DNA from: Closterium sp. NIES-65
Taxonomy: Eukaryota; Streptophyta; Zygnematophyceae; Desmidiales; Closteriaceae
Direction of reading: 5' to 3'
Length of the DNA stretch: 64,000 bases
Assembly: GCA_948144175.1 (NCBI GenBank)
Contig: CANXME010002010.1
Span: 1,984,001 to 2,048,000 of the forward strand
In this document: piece after piece, positions 33,362 through 41,121 of the stretch
Layout of the letters: each line of letters opens with the position of its first letter
Position numbering within the stretch: the first letter of the stretch is position 1
Made by a program: the position numbers and the translations under genes
Notes under the pieces: generated by a model
The model's input: the letters and a program-made list of their open reading frames with translations, nothing else
Databases searched by the model: none
What the model was told of the DNA's origin: nothing

Positions 33362-34664
33362 CTGAGAGGACGAGAGTCGACAGCTACCTCAACAGGCTCA
33401 ACCGGGTCTACCTGAGACACACCTGAGGGGGCGGCACTCTGAGGGGGGAGGGGGTCTACGACAGCAGCAGCTGGCGCGAGGAAGAGAGGCGGGGGGGGGA
33501 GCGGGGCAGTGCGGTAGGGGAAGAGGCGGTAGTAGGGGACGGACTCGTCAAAAGTGACGTCCTGAGAGGGCAAGACTCGGCGTGAGGTGGCGTGGTAAAA
33601 CTGCCAACCAGGCGCGTCCGGGACAAAGCCGAGGAAGACGCAAGGAACAGCATGGGAGGAGAGCTTGTCCGCAGACGTATCGCGGACAAAAGCTCGAGAT
33701 CCCAGACCCGGAAACGCGACGCATCGCCAACCTCCCCCGTCCATAGCAATGTGGGCGAGGTCTCCGGCAAGGAGACACGGGGCCAGAGGTTGAGCTGATG
33801 CGCAGCGTACCGGACCGCAAACGGCCACAGAAAGTGGGGGGCAGCCGCATGGATCAAGGAGGTACGGGCGACCTCCATGACCAGGCCAATGCGGCGCTCC
33901 GCAACCCTATTCTGCTGTGGTGAGGCCGGAAGCGTGAACGACTGCTCAATGTCGTTCTCAGCACAGTAGGCAGCCAAGAGGTCGGACGAGAACTCACCAC
34001 CTCTGTGAGAGTGCAAGCGCAGGACAGGAAAGTCCGAGTGGAAACGCTCGCTGAGCCAGAGACAGGCTCTGCGGATCCAAGGGATCAAGACATCAGAGAC
34101 CTCACCCTTGGTGTGCAAGGGGAAGACCGTGGTGTAGCGCGAATAGTCGTCAACAACTATCAGGAAGTACCTCTCCTGACCCTGACCACGGACGCGGGCT
34201 GGGCCCCACACGTCCATGTGGAGCGTCTGCAAGGGAGCACTCGTCGGGGGAAACGAGGAGGAGTGAGGAGCAGCGCGCTGCCGGCCCTCGACACAGGGAA
34301 GAGATGGAGGAGCAGGTGAGGGAGGGAGGGGAGGAAGGACCCTAGGAAGGCCAGAGACAAGGTACCGGGAGTGCATGGCACGAAGCCGCTGCACAGACGG
34401 GTGGCCAAGGTGGTGGTGCCAGAGGACAGTCTCGTGTGCCAGAGAGCGACACGAGCAGGGGGCCGACAGCTGACCTGACGTGGACGCAGACGCAGACGCA
34501 GCAACCTGAGGGGACTCAGTGGTCAGTGTGTACAGGTCCGACCCCGGCTGCCGAGTGAAGGTAGCCAAGTGACGGCCCGTACGAGCACACGTGCAGTGTG
34601 TCACGCGCTCGTAGGCAAGGGTGAACTGGTGAACACCCCCGTTCTGGAGCGCACATCCTACCAC
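33362..34664 (-). pseudogene. pol: E5 integrase pseudogene
   Basis: A 402-codon frame (34664 to 33456) holds LYTLTTES, WHHHLGHPS, CVEGR, HMDVWGP, YFLIVVDDYSRY, LHSHRGGEF and PQQNRVAERRIG. The second catalytic Asp is replaced by His (LHSHRGG, GAC to CAC near 34004), which would abolish integration. A frameshift near 33710 moves the C-terminal WQFYHATSRRV part to another frame, which continues to the joint with E4. Confidence 0.88.
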
Positions 34665-36352
34665 CAGGTTCGTAGAGAACGAGGGGAGGTGGAGACCTGA
34701 CAGTGTGCCCGACGAGACCGCAGGACAGGGAAGGACAGTGTAGGAGGTCGCAATGACCGGTCCCCCAGAGGGGTCAGCGAGGGAGGCAGCAACTGGCCGA
34801 GCATGCGGCTCAAGGGCAGTGCGGTCACGAAAAAGCAGCGAGAAGCACCTGAGTCCAGTGTGAAGGTGTGTAGTGCTGCAGTCGACTTAGTACCAAGGGG
34901 GGCAGACGCACAAGCACCTAGAGCAGCTGCCTCACCAGCACCTGGGGTAGCAGACACGCGAGTACCTGGAGCAGCTGTCGCACTAGTCCTAATGCCCGGG
35001 TCGGGCGGCACACACAGGTACTCAGCACCCTCTCCACTAGTAGACATCACATACATAGCAGATAGAATAGCATCAAAGTCTAGAGCATAGATATCAATCC
35101 CCTTCTTCAGGAGATCAATCCAGCGGGGCACCTCAGTGGCCTGAGGGAACTGAACACGCCAAGCATCGTTGAGACGAGCGAAGCAGCACTGTGTGGCGTG
35201 CGGTCCCCCACACGGCTGGCCAGTGCGGTCACCAGTGCGAATGACGTACGTGCAGCTAAAGCCACCCCCCCCCCCTTGCTGAGAGTACCACTCACGGACC
35301 TCCTGGGGCGACGGAGTGTGCTGCTGGCCCTGGCCACCGCCAGCGCCTCCACGACCACCACCGCCGCCGCCACCTCCTCGACCACCCCAACCCCTGCCGC
35401 CGCCGCGTCCACCGCCACCCCCACCACCGCCTCCGCCCCTGCCACCTCCCCCGCCGCTGCCGCCACCACCCCCACCGCTACCACTAGTCCCACTAGTCCC
35501 ACCACCACCCCAACCGCCGCCACCACCCCCACCACCGCCTCCCCCGTTGTCACCACCTCCTCCCTTGCCCCCTTTGCCCTTGCCGCCGCGGCGCCCACTC
35601 AAAGCAGACGCAGTACCGACCTTCTCAGCACCAAGGAGGTCGACAGCAGCAGCAGAGGCGACAGAGGGAAGAAGGGGGGAAGGAGAACACCCCTCAAAGA
35701 ACGGGGTACGGGGCTCGCCACGAGAGGCACCTACAGCTACGATGCTAGCCTCAGCTGCAAGCAGTTCCTTCTCGAGGAGGGCAATGGTGAGCTCAGTGGG
35801 GCAGCGAGCTAGGAAGTGATCCGTGATAGCACGCAGAGTGTCAGGGAGGCGGGTGACTAGGTGGTAGAGAGTGAGCCAAAGTAGGGGGGGTTGCGTGGCA
35901 AGGAACTCATCAGGCATGGCAGCACGGAAGCGGGCCTCACTAGTACGGAGGTGCGTGATGAGGTCAGCGTCTTTGTGGAACGAGGCCAGGTCGGGGAACA
36001 GGTAGGGGAGGGAGAGACGGCCTAGTGGGGCAGAGGCACGTGAGGAGTAGCGAGCAACGACAGCTGTGTACAGTGCCTGTGCAGTCTTGTGCTGGCCAAA
36101 GTGCTCACGTTCGTCTATCGGCTGGGAGTTGCGAATAGCAAAGCAAGCGTGGGCATCACGAGTCTGCCACTGTGAGCGGGCAGTGGTGTGAGCAGTAGCA
36201 GGAGGGGCAGTGACATGGCCTAGGGCGTGGTCGTACAGTGAGATATCGTCCTTGGCTGTGAGCTGTAGATAGAGGTGCAGGTCGTCTAGCCAGGTGTCGA
36301 ACTTCACTGGGCGGCCCTCGGCATTGAAAACTAGCACCTGCGGGCTAGCCAT
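34658..36352 (-). CDS. gag: E5 Gag with the start of protease (564 codons)
   Basis: A clean frame from ATG at 36352: MASPQVLVFNAEGRPVKFDTW, the UBN2/retrotransposon-gag-like helical part (HFGQHKTAQALYTAVVARYSS, LTLYHLVTRLPDTLR, LEKELLAAEASIVAVGAS), a long Gly tract of about 70 residues, then SPQEVREWYSQ and a zinc knuckle with spacing CX13CX3HX4C (CTYVIRTGDRTGQPCGGPHATQC). It ends at the protease motif DSGASRCFF, where a 1-bp change shifts the frame. Gag itself appears intact. The conserved C-run of other copies is absent here (ATQPPLLWLTLYH). Confidence 0.9.
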   Translation of the reverse strand: MASPQVLVFNAEGRPVKFDTWLDDLHLYLQLTAKDDISLYDHALGHVTAPPATAHTTARSQWQTRDAHACFAIRNSQPIDEREHFGQHKTAQALYTAVVARYSSRASAPLGRLSLPYLFPDLASFHKDADLITHLRTSEARFRAAMPDEFLATQPPLLWLTLYHLVTRLPDTLRAITDHFLARCPTELTIALLEKELLAAEASIVAVGASRGEPRTPFFEGCSPSPLLPSVASAAAVDLLGAEKVGTASALSGRRGGKGKGGKGGGGDNGGGGGGGGGGGWGGGGTSGTSGSGGGGGGSGGGGGRGGGGGGGGGGRGGGRGWGGRGGGGGGGGRGGAGGGQGQQHTPSPQEVREWYSQQGGGGGFSCTYVIRTGDRTGQPCGGPHATQCCFARLNDAWRVQFPQATEVPRWIDLLKKGIDIYALDFDAILSAMYVMSTSGEGAEYLCVPPDPGIRTSATAAPGTRVSATPGAGEAAALGACASAPLGTKSTAALHTFTLDSGASRCFFVTALPLSRMLGQLLPPSLTPLGDRSLRPPTLSFPVLRSRRAHCQVSTSPRSLRTWW

Positions 36353-36409
36353 AGGAGAAGTAGGAGCAGCAGTAGGAGTAGGAGGATAAGGTAGGTAGGG
36401 CGGCTTGGT

Positions 36410-36850
36410 TCAGGTAGGGCGGTGCGGCTCGGGTGGGGCGGCGCGGTTCGGTTCGGGTCGCGCGGCTCGGTTCGGTCCCGGGCGGCTCGGTTCGGTCACG
36501 GGCCGTTCGGGGCCTCTAGGGAGGTGAGCGCGGGGCCGTAAAGGGGCCTCTAGGGGCCGACGGGGCCAATCGGGGCCTCTAGGGAGGTGAGCGTGGGGCC
36601 GACGGGGCCTTAAGGGGCCTCTAGGGAGGTGAGCGCGGGGCTGACGGGGCCGTTCGGGGCCTCTAGGGAGGTAAGCGCGGGGCCATAAAGTGGCCTCTAG
36701 GGGCCGACGGGGCCGTACGGGGGCCTCTAGGGAGGTGAGCGCGGGGCCGACGGGGCCGTTCGGGGCCTCTAGGGAGGTGAGCGCGGGGCCGACGGGGCCT
36801 AAAGGGGCGGCTCGCATGTCGCTAAGGGGCGGGTCGCAGGTCGCGGGGCC
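36410..36850 (-). repeat. E5 leader satellite
   Basis: Repeats of GGCCTCTAGGGAGGTGAGCG and CGGGGCC (plus-strand sense) lie between PBS and gag, with a GGTA tract (36889-36920) next to the PBS side. Confidence 0.8.
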
Positions 36851-36924
36851 TTAGAGGTCCGTGAAAACCAAGGCGCCCTAGGGCGCAGGTAGGTAGGTAG
36901 GTAGGTAGGTAGTTAGGTAGTGGT

Positions 36925-36968
36925 GGGCCCTTAAAAAAACGGTCCTAGGAAGGACTTGCTCTATACCA
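36925..36968 (-). promoter_or_regulatory. E5 PBS, hairpin and GGGCCC motif
   Basis: On the minus strand: PBS TGGTATAGAGCAAG, hairpin GTCCT-TCCT-AGGAC (36955-36942), then GGGCCC (36930-36925). The stem differs from both other stem types but keeps full pairing. Confidence 0.75.
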
Positions 36969-37104
36969 TGTTGAAATGAACGAACAGGAATGAATGAACT
37001 AGCAGTGAAAACAGTACAAGTACCTAACCCTAGAATTGTGTACCGCCATATCGACTAACCCTTTGTAGCCTAAACAAGCACAACAACATATATAATGTTT
37101 GACA
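36969..37104 (-). repeat. E5 5' LTR
   Basis: 136 bp; on the minus strand TGTCAAACATTATATATG to CATTTCAACA. The flanking GAGAC (37105-37109) is the presumed target site, but the partner copy is lost. Confidence 0.9.
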
Positions 37105-37129
37105 GAGACAGGTTGTGACATGCACTTAC

Positions 37130-38132
37130 TGATTAATGCAGAGAGCATCTGTTTAGGCTCGGGTGACAGGTTCAGGGTATCCTGCTTGAAAAGAAAGTCG
37201 TGGCATGACTCCTTAATGTGGACCTGGAATGCAGACACAAGTGCCATTAGTGACTGCATTGAAGACAAAAACACCGACTTTTAGTAACTCACCCGCCAAT
37301 TGACTTTCGCAAGCTCATCTTCAGCAACCTTCTGCGCTAGATGCTTCAACAAAGCCAGCGCATCCTTCAGATCCGCATCCCGGCTTTGAATGTCCTTTCC
37401 AAGTTCTCCGACGAGCTTATCCTGTTCGTCAAGCTTGATTTGCAACTCGTCGTTCACCTCCAAATGCTGTCGTCCCTCTTCGCGAAAACGGACAGCCTCC
37501 GTGGCATAGGGCTTCCCTGTCGCCCGGGTCATCGCCAAATCCATTGGGGTATCTCCTGCTGGAGAAGGAAACCAACAGGGAGAAAAATGAGTAGGAGTAG
37601 ACGCAAGTGTAGATAGTTCAAACATTGCAAATAGAAACTCACCCTCAACCGCAACATCTTGATCAGTAACGACAGCCTCAGTGTTTGCAGCCACCGCCGT
37701 TACAGCAGAGAGATGACGGTCACCAGCGCCTTGAGATGAAGCGACCGGAGAAGCGTCGACGGGAGAAGCCTGGGCGGTTTTCTCCGCTGACTGTGGCGCA
37801 GAACTCTTCCCCCCCGTGCCAGGATTTGCAGGTTTAGACACGTCCTTCAAGCTCCGCCGAGCTATCGGCTTCCGAGGACCAGTAGGACGGCGGTTGGACG
37901 GAGCCGGCTTGGTCGCATCGTCAGCTACACGTCGAAAATGTATAATATTAGTCACATGAACCACAAACGAAGGAGAGAACAGTGGATGCGGGGAAAACAC
38001 ACACTCCGTACCTGTGGAACCATTGCTCAAGATGTACTTGTGATTATCCTTACTGGCGCGGGAGGTCATTTGCCTAGTCTGCAGATGCATCATGGAAGGT
38101 GGGACTAGCCCTTTAGGATTGCCTCGCGCCAT
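37130..38132 (-). CDS. Host-like gene, first four exons, coiled-coil protein of unknown function
   Basis: ATG at 38132 (MARGNPKGLVPPSMMHLQTRQ). Exons on the minus strand: 38132-38012, 37924-37643, 37558-37293, 37223-37130. Introns of 87, 84 and 69 bp have GT-AG borders (donors GTACGG, GTGAGT, GTGAGT) and phases that keep one frame. The intron 2 acceptor is a NAGNAG site (CCAGCAG), so one alanine may be optional. Exon 2 is rich in Pro, Lys, Ser and Ala (disordered). Exon 3 is charged and heptad-like (EEGRQHLEVNDELQIKL, DEQDKLVGELGKDIQSRD), probably a coiled coil. After exon 4 comes donor GTAAGT, then the E5 LTR only 25 bp further, so later exons are displaced or lost. No family is recognised. 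Confidence 0.65.
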
Positions 38133-39664
38133 GATTCGTGACGTAAACAATAAAGAATAGAAATCGTGTAGCCAGTGATAAGCAACGAAAGCATATTTAT
38201 AGTCTAGTAAAATGATAATAATGAAGTGCAAAGGAAGCGGCTCGAGAGCATTGGAATAGTGGGTTATATCGGAGGAAGAAGCGCACCGTCATCCGAACGA
38301 AGTACCCCGCTACCAGACCACATACAGCGTGGCGTGCAACTGGTGGCTCGGCATGGGGCAATAACAGGTAAGGTCGGCCAAGGCGCAGGAAGGGAATTTC
38401 GAAACTCCAAATTAGAAAATCTAAATTTCAGATACAACACTCGAGCAGCAACGAGTACAGTACGGAGATCTGGAAGGGAGTGTGGGAGGGAGGGGGAACA
38501 TGGTAGGGTGACCCAGAAAGAGTGGAGGATTGCACGGGGAGGGTGGGCACGTGACTGCCTTGAAGCGCGCGACAACGCAGAGGAGACGAAGTGCTGGAAC
38601 CATGCCCCGCTGGAGTGCAACACTGTGACTGTTTTATTGACAGCTGTACATGGGGAGTGTACTCTGGAACCATGCCCCGCTGGAACCATGGCCCGCTAAA
38701 AAAAAAGGTTGCTGTGTTTGTCGCGTTGGAAACAGTGAAAAAAGAAGTTACATGTGATTGTTTTGGGGTCTGTCAAGGTGTACATCACCACAGTCAACCA
38801 GTCACCCATCTGGAGAGTTGCGCTTACGGGCTGACGCCAGTAACGGGCAGAAAGTACAGTGGAAGCTGTACAGAAGTCCAGCAGGGTGGGTTTGTGGCTA
38901 CCTCGAAGCCCACGTCAACGCGGTGGAGATGCAAATTGGATTGCTCATGCTTCGCTGGAGCCATTTTGGTGTTGCGACAGTAGTTGAAGAAGAAGCGAGA
39001 GTTGCTGTATTTGTCCCGAAAGGAAACAGACGAAAAGAAAGTAGTTGTTATCGATTTATAGTTTGGCTTGTACTGTGCACAGCCACTCTCGACATTCATG
39101 CACGCAATTCGATCTGTTGCCTGGGAACATAGTGAATACGTGACGCTGAGAGAGAAACGGTTAATACTTAACTGATTGTCGAGGAGGAAAGCTTCACACC
39201 AGCGGGGAAAAAAACAATCGACCATAGAAACAGTACAGACTCACGACACAACGACCGTTGTTGTCCCAGTTGTTCGAGCTGGAATATCGGATGAGGTATC
39301 GCCCGTGCCACCGCCGGAATGCAGCAACGGAAATAAAGGATGTTCATGAAACTGGCATGGACACAAAGTATTCGATATCCGGCTACCAGATAATTGTTGA
39401 AATGCCGGATCTTGAGTTACAGTGACGCGTCACACACACCAGATGTAACTTTAACAGAATAAGCAGTTTCTACTAGATAAAAATTCAATCCCCCCAAAAA
39501 ATGGGTAGAAAGTACAATAAAAAGCATATATACAAAGTAATTACAATATTTACAGAACGCAATAATCATACACGCTACCATCTAAAACGATTCCACACGA
39601 ACTTGGCATTGGGATGCGGCTCATCTTCAGTGTTGGGCACGACATGGATCACGCGCGAAATGCT
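38133..39664. other. Upstream region without a recognised gene
   Basis: Holds the presumed promoter side of the gene ending at 38132. A short repeated segment GGAACCATGCCCCGCTGGA occurs at about 38598 and 38670, with a partial third copy right after. Two frames of 130-157 codons (38226-38983) carry no recognisable domain. Confidence 0.5.
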
Positions 39665-39797
39665 TGTCATAACATTATAGCTTATGCTGTTGTGTAGGCT
39701 ATAGTGGGGTATCCCATAGGGGGTACAACCCAATAAGGGTTTCGTATATGTACTCACTTCATTTATAGTTGATTCATTCGTGTTCTTTGTTTTCACA
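39665..39797 (+). repeat. E6 5' LTR
   Basis: 133 bp, TGTCATAACATTATAG to TTTTCACA, left flank ATGCT. Shares GTAGGCTATAGTGGGGTA with the other LTRs. Confidence 0.9.
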
Positions 39798-39841
39798 TGG
39801 AATCAGAGCAGGTTCCCTCCTAGGGACTGCTTCTAGGGCCC
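39798..39841 (+). promoter_or_regulatory. E6 PBS, hairpin and GGGCCC motif
   Basis: PBS TGGAATCAGAGC, one base from the plant initiator tRNA-Met type TGGTATCAGAGC. Short hairpin TCCC-TCCTA-GGGA at 39814-39826. GGGCCC at 39836-39841. Confidence 0.7.
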
Positions 39842-39899
39842 ACCGAAGCGCGCCTCGAGGCGCGCTTTCCTTCTTTTTTAGCAACCCTCCGAGTCGCCC

Positions 39900-40790
39900 C
39901 TAGCGACCCATCGCGCCGCCCTTACCTACGCGGCCCTGCCGCTCTGCACGTCGCGGCCCCGCCGCCCTTCCTTCGCGGCCCCGCCGCCCTGCACGTCGCG
40001 GCCCTGCCGCCCCCTGCTAATGCGGCCTCGCCGCCCTTCCTTCGCGGCCCCGCCACTCTGCTCACGCGGCCCCGCCGCCCTGCACTTTGCGGCCCCGCCG
40101 CCCTTCGTTCGCGGCCCCGCCGCTCTGCTCACGCGGCCCCGCCGCTCTGCACTTCGCGGCCCCGCCGCCCTTCATTTGCGGCCCCACCGCCCTTCCTTCG
40201 CGGCCTCGCCGCTCTGCTCACGCGGCCCTGCTGCCCTGCACTTCGCGGCCCCGCCGCCCTTCATTCGCGGCCCCGCAGCCCTGCACGTCGCGGCCCCGCC
40301 GCCCTGCACGTCGCGGCCCCGCCGCCCTGCACGTCGCGGCCCCGCCGCTCTTTCTTCGCGGCCCCACCGCCCTGCACGCCGCGGCCCCGCCGCCCTGCAC
40401 GTCGCGGCCCCTCCGCCCTACCTTCGCGGCCCCGCCGCTCTACTCACGCGGCCCCACCGACCTGCACCTCGCGGCCTCGCCGCCCTTCATTCACGGCCCC
40501 GCCGCCCTTCCTTCGCGGCCCCGCCGCCCTGCACGTCGCAGCCCCGCCGCCCTTCCTTCGCGGCCCCGCCGCCCTGCACCTCGTGGCCCCGCCGCCCTAC
40601 ACGTCGCGGCCCCGCCGCCCTTCCTTCGCGGCCCCGCCGCCTTGCACGTCGCGGCCCCGCCGCCCTTCTACCGCGGCCCTGCCACCCTGCACTTCGCGGC
40701 CTTCCCGCCCTCCCTTAGCGGCCCCGCCGCCCTCCACTTAGCGGCCCCGCCGCCCTGCACTTAACGGCCCCACCGCCCTCAGCTCCTCGC
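39900..40790 (+). repeat. E6 leader satellite, 23-bp unit
   Basis: About 890 bp of a unit centred on CCTGCACGTCGCGGCCCCGC with a 23-bp period in the purest part (40301 to 40324). Because 23 is not a multiple of three, the reading frame rotates through PCTSRPRRP, ARRGPAALH and VAAPP, which explains long overlapping open frames that are not genes. GCCGAGCCGCCC repeats follow to about 41040. Confidence 0.85.
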
Positions 40791-41121
40791 CCACTGCATC
40801 GTGCACCCGAGCAGCCGACCGCCGCGCCGCCGAGTACCGGGAGAGCCGAGCCGCCCTGCAGCTCCGCAACCGAGCCGCCCAGCAGCCGAGCCGCCAAGCC
40901 GCCCAGCAGCCGAGCCACCGAGCCGCCCAGCAGCCGAGCCGCCGAGCCGCCCAGTAGCCGAGCCGCCGAGCCGCCCGACCGCCGAGCCGCCCCGCAGCCG
41001 AGCCGCCCTGCAGCCGAGCCGCCCTTTTGCCGAGCCGCTTGTCCTGCCCCGTCTGGTGAGCACGCCCCACTGCTACTGCGTGCCCTGCCCCCCCCACTGC
41101 TTGCACTGCTAGTCTGTCGTC

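Larger units (their letters stand above)
33362..37104 (-). mobile_element. E5: clade B copia element, minus strand, 3' half lost
   Basis: Reading from 37104 downwards: LTR, PBS, hairpin, leader, gag, protease, integrase and the first bases of the spacer (VEPVEVAVDS), then an abrupt joint to E4 at 33362. RT, RNase H and the 3' LTR are missing. The LTR is inserted in intron 4 of the gene at 37130-38132. Confidence 0.9.

Noticed and set aside
26068..37104. E4 plus E5 as one palindromic insertion
   Set aside because: The two gags and LTRs differ clearly and the outer flanks (TTTAG, GAGAC) do not match.
37281..38231. A single 316-codon intronless gene on the minus strand
   Set aside because: The continuous frame includes stretches bounded by GT-AG borders (37925-38011, 37559-37642) that are hydrophobic and unlike the charged flanking parts; a four-exon model fits better.
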